Assembly (NCBI GenBank): GCA_030848705.1
Contig: JAUIZM010000095.1
Coordinates: 1 to 64,000, forward strand
Length of the DNA stretch: 64,000 nt
Source of the DNA: Heracleum sosnowskyi
Taxonomy: Eukaryota > Streptophyta > Magnoliopsida > Apiales > Apiaceae
Reading direction: 5' to 3'
Below the pieces are notes generated by a model. That model was not told the DNA's origin. It worked only from the letters and a program-made list of their open reading frames with translations, and did no database searches. Positions 12,201 to 25,000 of the stretch are shown one piece after another (position 1 is the stretch's first letter; each line of letters opens with the position of its first letter). A program made the position numbers and the translations under genes.

Positions 12201-15200
12201 AAATGAAATTTCGCGTTTTTTGGTCCGTACGTCCATTTTGTACCTCTACTTTAGCACGTGACAAAAACAATTGGAAGAAAAATGTCCGGAACCTCATTTT
12301 TTGAGCGTGTGAAAATGCCAGTGAAACCAGTTTTGGGTCAAAAAGTGGGTTTTTTTCCATTTTCGGGGGTCGAAAAAACCCATTTCCGGAAATGAAATTT
12401 CGCGTTTTTTGGTCCGTACGTCCATTTGGTACCTCTATTTTAGCACGTAACAAAAAAAATCGGAAGAAAAATGTCCGGAACCTCGTTTTTTGAGCGCGTG
12501 AAAATGCTAGTGAAACCAGTTTTGGGCCGAAAAGTGGGTTTTTTCCCATTTTCGGGGGTCGAAAAAACCCATTTCCGGAAATCAAATTTCGCGTTTTTTG
12601 GTCCGTACGTCCATTTTGTACCTCTATTTTAGCACGTGACAAAAAAAATCGGAAGAAAAATGTCCGGAACCTCGTTTTTTGAGCGCGTGAAAATGCCAGT
12701 GATCCAGTTTTGGGCTGAAAAGTGGGTTTTTTCCCATTTTCGGGGGTCGAAAAAACCAATTTGCGGAAATGAAATTTCGCGTTTTTTGGTCCGTACGTCC
12801 ATTTTGTACCTCTATTTTAGCACGTGACAAAAAAAATCGGAAGAAAAATTTCCGGAACCTCGTTTTTTGAGCGCGTGAAAATGCCAGTGAAACCAGTTTT
12901 GGGCCAAAAAGTGGGTTTTTTCCCATTTTCGGGGATCGAAAAAACCCATTTCCGGAAATCAAATTTCATGTTTTTTGGTCCGTACGTCCATTTTTACCTC
13001 TATTTTAGCACGTGACAAAAAAAATCGGAAAAAAAATTTCCGGAACCTCGTTTTTTGAGCGCGTGAAAATGCCAGTGAAACCAGTTTTGGGCCAAAAAGT
13101 GGGTTTTTTCCCATTTTCGGAGGTCGAAAAAACCCATTTCCGGAAATGAAATTTCGCGTTTTTTGGTCCGTACGTCCATTTTGTACCTCTATTTTAGCAC
13201 GTGACAAAAAAAATCGGAAGAAAAATGTGCGGAACCTCGTTTTTTGAGCGCGTGAAAATGCCAGTGAAACCAGTTTTGGGCCAAAAAGTGGGTTTTTTCC
13301 CATTTTCGGGGATCGAAAAAACCCATTTCCGGAAATGAAATTTCATGTTTTTTGGTCCGTACGTCCATTTTTACCTCTATTTTAGCACGTGACAAAAAAA
13401 ATCGGAAGAAAAATTTCCGGAACCTCGTTTTTTGAGCGCGTGAAAATGCCAGTGAAACCAGTTTTGGGCCAAAAAGTGGGATTTTTCCCATTTTCGGAGG
13501 TCGAAAAAACCCATTTCCGGAAATGAAATTTCGCGTTTTTTGGTCCGTACGTCCATTTTGTACCTCTATTTTAGCACGTGACAAAAAAAATCGGAAGAAA
13601 AATGTCCGGAACCTCGTTTTTTGAGCGCGTGAAAATGCCAGTGAAACCAGTTTTGGGCCAAAAAGTGGGTTTTTTCCCATTTTCGGGGATCGAAAAAACC
13701 CATTTCCGGAAATGAAATTTCATGTTTTTTGGTCCGTACGTCCATTTTTACCTCTATTTTAGCACGTGACAAAAAAAATCGGAAGAAAAATTTCCGGAAC
13801 CTCGTTTTTTGAGCGCGTGAAAATGCCAGTGAAACCAGTTTTGGGCCAAAAAGTGGGTTTTTTCCCATTTTCGGAGGTCGAAAAAACCCATTTCCGGAAA
13901 TGAAATTTCGCGTTTTTTGGTCCGTACGTCCATTTTGTACCTCTATTTTAGCACGTGACAAAAAAAATCGGAAGAAAAATGTCCGGAACCTCGTTTTTTG
14001 AGCGCGTGAAAATGCCAGTGAAACCAGTTTTGGGCCGAAAAGTGGGTTTTTTCCCATTTTCGGGGGTCGAAAAAACCCATTTCCGGAAATCAAATTTCGC
14101 TTTTTTTGGTCCGTACGTCCATTTTGTACCTCTATTTTAGCACGTGACAAAAAAAATCGGAAGAAAAATGTCCGGAACCTCATTTTTTGAGCGCGTGAAA
14201 ATGCCAGTGAAACCAGTTTTGGGCCAAAAAGTGGGCTTTTTCCCATTTTCGGGGATCGAAAAAACCCATTTCCGGAAATGAAATTTCATGTTTTTTGGTC
14301 CGTACGTCCATTTTTACCTCTATTTTAGCACGTGACAAAAAAAATCGGAAGAAAAATTTCCGGAACCTCGTTTTTTGAGCGCGTGAAAATGCCAGTGAAA
14401 CCAGTTTTGGGCCAAAAAGTGGGTTTTTTCCCATTTTCGGAGGTCGAAAAAACCCATTTCCGGAAATGAAATTTCACGTTTTTTGGTCCGTACGTCCATT
14501 TTGTACCTCTATTTTAGCACGTGACAAAAAAAATCGGAAGAAAAATGTCCGGAACCTCGTTTTTTGAGCGCGTGAAAATGCCAGTGAAACCAGTTTTGGA
14601 CCGAAAAGTGGGTTTTTTCCCATTTTCGGGGGTCGAAAAAACCCATTTCCGGAAATGAAATTTCGCGTTTTTTGGTCCGTACGTCCATTTTGTACCTCTA
14701 TTTTAGCACGTGACAAAAACAATTGGAAGAAAAATGTCCGGAACCTCGTTTTTTGAGCGTGTGAAAATGCCAGTGAAACCAGTTTTGGGTCAAAAAGTGG
14801 GTTTTTTTCCATTTTCGGGGGTCGAAAAAACCCATTTCCGGAAATGAAATTTCGCGTTTTTTGGTCCGTACGTCCATTTGGTACCTCTATTTTAGCACGT
14901 AACAAAAAAAATCGGAAGAAAAATGTCCGGAACCTCGTTTTTTGAGCGCGTGAAAATGCCAGTGAAACCAGTTTTGGGCCGAAAAGTGGGTTTTTTCCCA
15001 TTTTCGGGGGTCGAAAAAACCCATTTCCGGAAATCAAATTTCGCGTTTTTTTGGTCCGTACGTCCATTTTGTACCTCTATTTTAGCACGTGACAAAAAAA
15101 ATCGGAAGAAAAATGTCCGGAACCTCATTTTTTGAGCGCGTGAAAATGCCAGTGATCCAGTTTTGGGCTGAAAAGTGGGTTTTTTCCCATTTTCGGGGGG

Positions 15201-18200
15201 TCGAAAAAACCAATTTGCGGAAATCAAATTTCGCGTTTTTTTGGTCCGTACGTCCATTTTGTACCTCTATTTTAGCACGTGACAAAAAAAATCGGAAGAA
15301 AAATTTCCGGAACCTCGTTTTTTGAGCGCGTGAAAATGCCAGTGAAACCAGTTTTGGACCGAAAAGTGGGTTTTTTCCCATTTTCGGAGGTCGAAAAAAC
15401 CCATTTCCGGAAATGAAATTTCACGTTTTTTGGTCCGTACGTCCATTTTGTACCTCTATTTTAGCACGTGACAAAAAAAATCGGAAGAAAAATGTCCGGA
15501 ACCTCGTTTTTTGAGCGCGTGAAAATGCCAGTGAAACCAGTTTTGGACCGAAAAGTGGGTTTTTTCCCATTTTCGGGGGTCGAAAAAACCCATTTCCGGA
15601 AATGAAATTTCATGTTTTTTGGTCCGTACGTCCATTTTTACCTCTATTTTAGCACGTGACAAAAAAAATCGGAAGAAAAATTTCCGGAACCTCGTTTTTT
15701 GAGCGCGTGAAAATGCCAGTGAAACCAGTTTTGGGCCAAAAAGTGGGATTTTTCCCATTTTCGGAGGTCGAAAAAACCCATTTCCGGAAATGAAATTTCG
15801 CGTTTTTTGGTCCGTACGTCCATTTTGTACCTCTATTTTAGCACGTGACAAAAACAATTGGAAGAAAAATGTCCGGAACCTCGTTTTTTGAGCGTGTGAA
15901 AATGCCAGTGAAACCAGTTTTGGGTCAAAAAGTGGGTTTTTTTCCATTTTCGGGGGTCGAAAAAACCCATTTCCGGAAATGAAATTTCGCGTTTTTTGGT
16001 CGGTACGTCCATTTGGTACCTCTATTTTAGCACGTAACAAAAAAATCGGAAGAAAAATGTCCGGAACCTCGTTTTTTGAGCGCGTGAAAATGCCAGTGAA
16101 ACCAGTTTTGGGCCGAAAAGTGGGTTTTTTCCCATTTTCGGGGGTCGAAAAAACCCATTTCCGGAAATCAAATTTCGCGTTTTTTGGTCCGTACGTCCAT
16201 TTTGTACCTCTATTTTAGCACGTGACAAAAAAAATCGGAAGAAAAATGTCCGGAACCTCGTTTTTTGAGCGCGTGAAAATGCCAGTGAAACCAGTTTTGG
16301 ACCGAAAAGTGGGTTTTTTCCCATTTTCGGAGGTCGAAAAAACCCATTTCCGGAAATGAAATTTCACGTTTTTTGGTCCGTACGTCCATTTTGTACCTCT
16401 ATTTTAGCACGTGACAAAAAAAATCGGAAGAAAAATGTCCGGAACCTCGTTTTTTGAGCGCGTGAAAATGCCAGTGAAACCAGTTTTGGACCGAAAAGTG
16501 GGTTTTTTCCCATTTTTGGGGGTCGAAAAAACCCATTTCCGGAAATGAAATTTCGCGTTTTTTGGTCCGTACGTCCATTTTTACCTCTATTTTAGCACGT
16601 GACAAAAAAAATCGGAAGAAAAATTTCCGGAACCTCGTTTTTTGAGCGCGTGAAAATGCCAGTGAAACCAGTTTTGGGCCAAAAAGTGGGATTTTTCCCA
16701 TTTTCGGAGGTCGAAAAAACCCATTTCCGGAAATGAAATTTCGCGTTTTTTGGTCCGTACGTCCATTTTGTACCTCTATTTTAGCACGTGACAAAAACAA
16801 TTGGAAGAAAAATGTCCGGAACCTCGTTTTTTGAGCGTGTGAAAATGCCAGTGAAACCAGTTTTGGGTCAAAAAGTGGGTTTTTTTCCATTTTCGGGGGT
16901 CGAAAAAACCCATTTCCGGAAATGAAATTTCGCGTTTTTTGGTCCGTACGTCCATTTGGTACCTCTATTTTAGCACGTAACAAAAAAAATCGGAAGAAAA
17001 ATGTCCGGAACCTCGTTTTTTGAGCGCGTGAAAATGCCAGTGAAACCAGTTTTGGGCCGAAAAGTGGGTTTTTTCCCATTTTCGGGGGTCGAAAAAACCC
17101 ATTTCCGGAAATCAAATTTCGCGTTTTTTTGGTCCGTACGTCCATTTTGTACCTCTATTTTAGCACGTGACAAAAAAAATCGGAAGAAAAATGTCCGGAA
17201 CCTCGTTTTTTGAGCGCGTGAAAATGCCAGTGAAACCAGTTTTGGACCGAAAAGTGGGTTTTTTCCCATTTTCGGAGGTCGAAAAAACCCATTTCCGGAA
17301 ATGAAATTTCACGTTTTTTGGTCCGTACGTCCATTTTGTACCTCTATTTTAGCACGTGACAAAAAAAATCGGAAGAAAAATGTCCGGAACCTCGTTTTTT
17401 GAGCGCGTGAAAATGCCAGTGAAACCAGTTTTGGACCGAAAAGTGGGTTTTTTCCCATTTTCGGGGGTCGAAAAAACCCATTTCCGGAAATGAAATTTCG
17501 CGTTTTTTGGTCCGTACGTCCATTTTGTACCTCTATTTTAGCACGTGACAAAAACAATTGGAAGAAAAATGTCCGGAACCTCGTTTTTTGAGCGTGTGAA
17601 AATGCCAGTGAAACCAGTTTTGGGTCAAAAAGTGGGTTTTTTTCCATTTTCGGGGGTCGAAAAAACATATTTCCGGAAATGAAATTTCGCGTTTTTTGGT
17701 CCGTACGTCCATTTGGTACCTCTATTTTAGCACGTAACAAAAAAAATCGGAAGAAAAATGTCCGGAACCTCGTTTTTTGAGCGCGTGAAAATGCCAGTGA
17801 AACCAGTTTTGGGCCGAAAAGTGGGTTTTTTCCCATTTTCGGGGGTCGAAAAAACCCATTTCCGGAAATCAAATTTCGCGTTTTTTGGTCCGTACGTCCA
17901 TTTTGTACCTCTATTTTAGCACGTGACAAAAAAAATCGGAAGAAAAATGTCCGGAACCTCGTTTTTTGAGCGCGTGAAAATGCCAGTGATCCAGTTTTGG
18001 GCTGAAAAGTGGGTTTTTTCCCATTTTCGGGGGTCAAAAAAACCAATTTGCGGAAATGAAATTTCGCGTTTTTTGGTCCGTACGTCCATTTTGTACCTCT
18101 ATTTTAGCACGTGACAAAAAAAATCGGAAGAAAAATTTCCGGAACCTCGTTTTTTGAGCGCGTGAAAATGCCAGTGAAACCAGTTTTGGGCCAAAAAGTG

Positions 18201-21200
18201 GGTTTTTTCCCATTTTCGGGGATCGAAAAAACCCATTTCCGGAAATGAAATTTCATGTTTTTTGGTCCGTACGTCCATTTTTACCTCTATTTTAGCACGT
18301 GACAAAAAAAATCGGAAGAAAAATTTTCGGAACCTCGTTTTTTGAGCGCGTGAAAATGCCAGTGAAACCAGTTTTGGGCCAAAAAGTGGGTTTTTTCCCA
18401 TTTTCGGAGGTCGAAAAAACCCATTTCCGGAAATGAAATTTCGCGTTTTTTGGTCCGTACGTCCATTTTGTACCTCTATTTTAGCACGTGACAAAAAAAA
18501 TCGGAAGAAAAATGTCCGGAACCTCGTTTTTTGAGCGCGTGAAAATGCCAGTGAAACCAGTTTTGGGCCAAAAAGTGGGTTTTTTCCCATTTTCGGGGAT
18601 CGAAAAAACCCATTTCCGGAAATGAAATTTCATGTTTTTTGGTCCGTACGTCCATTTTTACCTCTATTTTAGCACGTGACAAAAAAAATCGGAAGAAAAA
18701 TTTCCGGAACCTTGTTTTTTGAGCGCGTGAAAATGCCAGTGAAACCAGTTTTGGGCCAAAAAGTGGGATTTTTCCCATTTTCGGAGGTCGAAAAAACCCA
18801 TTTCCGGAAATGAAATTTCGCGTTTTTTGGTCCGTACGTCCATTTTGTACCTCTATTTTAGCACGTGACAAAAACAATTGGAAGAAAAATGTCCGGAACC
18901 TCGTTTTTTGAGCGTGTGAAAATGCCAGTGAAACCAGTTTTGGGTCAAAAAGTGGGTTTTTTTCCATTTTCGGGGGTCGAAAAAACCCATTTCCGGAAAT
19001 GAAATTTCGCGTTTTTTGGTCCGTACGTCCATTTGGTACCTCTATTTTAGCACGTAACAAAAAAAATCGGAAGAAAAATGTCCGGAACCTCGTTTTTTGA
19101 GCGCGTGAAAATGCCAGTGAAACCAGTTTTGGGCCGAAAAGTGGGTTTTTTCCCATTTTCGGGGGTCGAAAAAACCCATTTCCGGAAATCAAATTTCGCG
19201 TTTTTTGGTCCGTACGTCCATTTTGTACCTCTATTTTAGCACGTGACAAAAAAAATCGGAAGAAAAATGTCCGGAACCTCGTTTTTTGAGCGCGTGAAAA
19301 TGCCAGTGAAACCAGTTTTGGACCGAAAAGTGGGTTTTTTCCCATTTTCGGAGGTCGAAAAAACCCATTTCCGGAAATGAAATTTCACGTTTTTTGGTCC
19401 GTACGTCCATTTTGTACCTCTATTTTAGCACGTGACAAAAAAAATCGGAAGAAAAATGTCCGGAACCTCGTTTTTTGAGCGCGTGAAAATGCCACTGAAA
19501 CCAGTTTTGGGCCAAAAAGTGGGTTTTTTCCCATTTTCGGGGATCGAAAAAACCCATTTCCGGAAATGAAATTTCATGTTTTTTGGTCCGTACGTCCATT
19601 TTTACCTCTATTTTAGCACGTGACAAAAAAAATCGGAAGAAAAATTTCCGGAACCTCATTTTTTGAGCGCGTGAAAATGCCAGTGAAACCAGTTTTGGGC
19701 CAAAAAGTGGGTTTTTTCCCATTTTCGGAGGTCGAAAAAACCCATTTCCGGAAATGAAATTTCGCGTTTTTTGGTCCGTACGTCCATTTTGTACCTCTAT
19801 TTTAGCACGTGACAAAAAAAATCGGAAGAAAAATGTCCGGAACCTCGTTTTTTGAGCGCGTGAAAATGCCAGTGAAACCAGTTTTGGGCCAAAAAGTGGG
19901 TTTTTTCCCATTTTCGGGGATCGAAAAAACCCATTTCCGGAAATGAAATTTCATGTTTTTTGGTCCGTACGTCCATTTTTACCTCTATTTTAGCACGTGA
20001 CAAAAAAAATCGGAAGAAAAATTTCCGGAACCTCGTTTTTTGAGCGCGTGAAAATGCCAGTGAAACCAGTTTTGGGCCAAAAAGTGGGATTTTTCCCATT
20101 TTCGGAGGTCGAAAAAACCCATTTCCGGAAATGAAATTTCGCGTTTTTTGGTCCGTACGTCCATTTTGTACCTCTATTTTAGCACGTGACAAAAACAATT
20201 GGAAGAAAAATGTCCGGAACCTCGTTTTTTGAGCGTGTAAAAATGCCAGTGAAACCAGTTTTGGGTCAAAAAGTGGGTTTTTTTCCATTTTCGGGGGTCG
20301 AAAAAACCCATTTCCGGAAATGAAATTTCGCGTTTTTTGGTCCGTACGTCCATTTGGTACCTCTATTTTAGCACGTAACAAAAAAAAATCGGAAGAAAAA
20401 TGTCCGGAACCTCGTTTTTTGAGCGCGTGAAAATGCCAGTGAAACCAGTTTTGGGCCGAAAAGTGGGTTTTTTCCCATTTTCGGGGGTCGAAAAAACCCA
20501 TTTCCGGAAATCAAATTTCGCGTTTTTTGGTCCGTACGTCCATTTTGTACCTCTATTTTAGCACGTGACAAAAAAAATCGGAAGAAAAATGTCCGGAACC
20601 TCGTTTTTTGAGCGCGTGAAAATGCCAGTGAAACCAGTTTTGGACCGAAAAGTGGGTTTTTTCCCATTTTCGGAGGTCGAAAAAACCCATTTCCGGAAAT
20701 GAAATTTCACGTTTTTTGGTCCGTACGTCCATTTTGTACCTCTATTTTAGCACGTGACAAAAAAAATCGGAAGAAAAATGTCCGGAACCTCGTTTTTTGA
20801 GCGCGTGAAAATGCCAGTGAAACCAGTTTTGGACCGAAAAGTGGGTTTTTTCCCATTTTCGGGGGTCGAAAAAACCCATTTCCGGAAATGAAATTTCGCG
20901 TTTTTTGGTCCGTACGTCCATTTTGTACCTCTATTTTAGCACGTGACAAAAACAATTGGAAGAAAAATGTCCGGAACCTCGTTTTTTGAGCGTGTGAAAA
21001 TGCCAGTGAAACCAGTTTTGGGTCAAAAAGTGGGTTTTTTTCCATTTTCGGGGGTCGAAAAAACCCATTTCCGGAAATGAAATTTCGCGTTTTTTGGTCC
21101 GTACGTCCATTTGGTACCTCTATTTTAGCACGTAACAAAAAAAATCGGAAGAAAAATGTCCGGAACCTCGTTTTTTGAGCGCGTGAAAATGCCAGTGAAA

Positions 21201-22061
21201 CCAGTTTTGGGCCGAAAAGTGGGTTTTTTCCCATTTTCGGGGGTCGAAAAAACCCATTTCCGGAAATCAAATTTCGCGTTTTTTGGTCCGTACGTCCATT
21301 TTGTACCTCTATTTTAGCACGTGACAAAAAAAATCGGAAGAAAAATGTCCGGAACCTCGTTTTTTGAGCGCGTGAAAATGCCAGTGATCCAGTTTTGGGC
21401 TGAAAAGTGGGTTTTTTCCCATTTTCGGGGGTCGAAAAAACCAATTTGCGGAAATGAAATTTCGCGTTTTTTGGTCCGTACGTCCATTTTGTACCTCTAT
21501 TTTAGCACGTGACAAAAAAAATCGGAAGAAAAATTTCCGGAACCTCGTTTTTTGAGCACGTGAAAATGCCAGTGAAACCAGTTTTGGGCCAAAAAGTGGG
21601 TTTTTTCCCATTTTCGGGGATCGAAAAAACCCATTTCCGGAAATGAAATTTCATGTTTTTTGGTCCGTACGTCCATTTTTACCTCTATTTTAGCACGTGA
21701 CAAAAAAAATCGGAAGAAAAATTTCCGGAACCTCGTTTTTTGAGCGCGTGAAAATGCCAGTGAAACCAGTTTTGGGCCAAAAAGTGGGTTTTTTCCCATT
21801 TTCGGAGGTCGAAAAAACCCATTTCCGGAAATGAAATTTCGCGTTTTTTGGTCCGTACGTCCATTTTGTACCTCTATTTTAGCACGTGACAAAAAAAATC
21901 GGAAGAAAAATGTCCGGAACCTCGTTTTTTGAGCGCGTGAAAATGCCAGTGAAACCAGTTTTGGGCCAAAAAGTGGGTTTTTTCCCATTTTCGGGGATCG
22001 AAAAAACCCATTTCCGGAAATGAAATTTCATGTTTTTTGGTCCGTACGTCCATTTTTACCT

Positions 22062-25000
22062 CTATTTTAGCACGTGACAAAAAAATCGGAAGAAAAATTT
22101 CCGGAACCTCGTTTTTTGAGCGCGTGAAAATGCCAGTGAAACCAGTTTTGGGCCAAAAAGTGGGATTTTTCCCATTTTCGGAGGTCGAAAAAACCCATTT
22201 CCGGAAATGAAATTTCGCGTTTTTTGGTCCGTACGTCCATTTTGTACCTCTATTTTAGCACGTGACAAAAACAATTGGAAGAAAAATGTCCGGAACCTCG
22301 TTTTTTGAGCGTGTGAAAATGCCAGTGAAACCAGTTTTGGGTCAAAAAGTGGGTTTTTTTCCATTTTCGGGGGTCGAAAAAACCCATTTCCGGAAATGAA
22401 ATTTCGCGTTTTTTGGTCCGTACGTCCATTTGGTACCTCTATTTTAGCACGTAACAAAAAAAATCGGAAGAAAAATGTCCGGAACCTCGTTTTTTGAGCG
22501 CGTGAAAATGCCAGTGAAACCAGTTTTGGGCCGAAAAGTGGGTTTTTTCCCATTTTCGGGGGTCGAAAAAACCCATTTCCGGAAATCAAATTTCGCGTTT
22601 TTTGGTCCGTACGTCCATTTTGTACCTCTATTTTGGCACGTGACAAAAAAAATCGGAAGAAAAATGTCCGGAACCTCGTTTTTTGAGCGCGTGAAAATGC
22701 CAGTGAAACCAGTTTTGGACCGAAAAGTGGGTTTTTTCCCATTTTCGGAGGTCGAAAAAACCCATTTCCGGAAATGAAATTTCACGTTTTTTGGTCCGTA
22801 CGTCCATTTTGTACCTCTATTTTAGCACGTGACAAAAAAAATCGGAAGAAAAATGTCCGAAACCTCGTTTTTTGAGCGCGTGAAAATGCCAGTGAAACCA
22901 GTTTTGGACCGAAAAGTGGGTTTTTTCCCATTTTCGGGGGTCGAAAAAACCCATTTCCGGAAATTAAATTTCGCGTTTTTTGGTCCGTACGTCCATTTTG
23001 TACCTCTATTTTAGCACGTGACAAAAACAATTGGAAGAAAAATGTCCGGAACCTCGTTTTTTGAGCGTGTGAAAATGCCAGTGAAACCAGTTTTGGGTCA
23101 AAAAGTGGGTTTTTTTCCATTTTCGGGGGTCGAAAAAACCCATTTCCGGAAATGAAATTTCGCGTTTTTTGGTCCGTACGTCCATTTGGTACCTCTATTT
23201 TAGCACGTAACAAAAAAAATCGGAAGAAAAATGTCCGGAACCTCGTTTTTTGAGCGCGTGAAAATGCCAGTGAAACCAGTTTTGGGCCGAAAAGTGGGTT
23301 TTTTCCCATTTTCGGGGGTCGAAAAAACCCATTTCCGGAAATCAAATTTCGCGTTTTTTGGTCCGTACGTCCATTTTGTACCTCTATTTTAGCACGTGAC
23401 AAAAAAAATCGGAAGAAAAATGTCCGGAACCTCGTTTTTTGAGCGCGTGAAAATGCCAGTGATCCAGTTTTGGGCTGAAAAGTGGGTTTTTTCCCATTTT
23501 CGGGGGTCGAAAAAACCAATTTGCGGAAATGAAATTTCGCGTTTTTTGGTCCGTACGTCCATTTTGTACCTCTATTTTAGCACGTGACAAAAAAAATCGG
23601 AAGAAAAATTTCCGGAACCTCGTTTTTTGAGCGCGTGAAAATGCCAGTGAAACCAGTTTTGGGCCGAAAAGTGGGTTTTTTCCCATTTTCGGGGGTCGAA
23701 AAAACCCATTTCCGGAAATCAAATTTCACGTTTTTTGGTCCGTACGTCCATTTTGTACCTCTATTTTAGCACGTGACAAAAAAAATCGGAAGAAAAATGT
23801 CCGGAACCTCGTTTTTTGAGCGCGTGAAAATGCCAGTGATCCAGTTTTGGGCTGAAAAGTGGGTTTTTTCCCATTTTCGGGGGTCGAAAAAACCAATTTG
23901 CGGAAATGAAATTTCGCGTTTTTTGGTCCGTACGTCCATTTTGTACCTCTATTTTAGCACGTGACAAAAAAAATCGGAAGAAAAATGTCCGGAACCTCGT
24001 TTTTTGAGCGCGTGAAAATGCCAGTGAAACCAGTTTTGGGCCGAAAAGTGGGTTTTTTCCCATTTTCGGGGGTCGAAAAAACCCATTTCCGGAAATCAAA
24101 TTTCGCGTTTTTTGGTCCGTACGTCCATTTTGTACCTCTATTTTAGCACGTGACAAAAAAAATCGGAAGAAAAATGTCCGGAACCTCGTTTTTTGAGCGC
24201 GTGAAAATGCCAGTGATCCAGTTTTGGGCTGAAAAGTGGGTTTTTTCCCATTTTCGGGGGTCGAAAAAACCAATTTGCGGAAATGAAATTTCGCGTTTTT
24301 TGGTCCGTACGTCCATTTTGTACCTCTATTTTAGCACGTGACAAAAAAAATCGGAAGAAAAATTTCCGGAACCTCGTTTTTTGAGCACGTGAAAATGCCA
24401 GTGAAACCAGTTTTGGGCCAAAAAGTGGGTTTTTTCCCATTTTCGGGGATCGAAAAAACCCATTTCCGGAAATGAAATTTCATGTTTTTTGGTCCGTACG
24501 TCCATTTTTACCTCTATTTTAGCACGTGACAAAAAAAATCGGAAGAAAAATTTCCGGAACCTCGTTTTTTGAGCGCGTGAAAATGCCAGTGAAACCAGTT
24601 TTGGGCCAAAAAGTGGGTTTTTTCCCATTTTCGGAGGTCGAAAAAACCCATTTCCGGAAATGAAATTTCGCGTTTTTTGGTCCGTACGTCCATTTTGTAC
24701 CTCTATTTTAGCACGTGACAAAAAAAATCGGAAGAAAAATGTCCGGAACCTCGTTTTTTGAGCGCGTGAAAATGCCAGTGAAACCAGTTTTGGGCCAAAA
24801 AGTGGGTTTTTTCCCATTTTCGGGGATCGAAAAAACCCATTTCCGGAAATGAAATTTCATGTTTTTTGGTCCGTACGTCCATTTTTACCTCTATTTTAGC
24901 ACGTGACAAAAAAATCGGAAGAAAAATTTCCGGAACCTCGTTTTTTGAGCGCGTGAAAATGCCAGTGAAACCAGTTTTGGGCCAAAAAGTGGGATTTTTG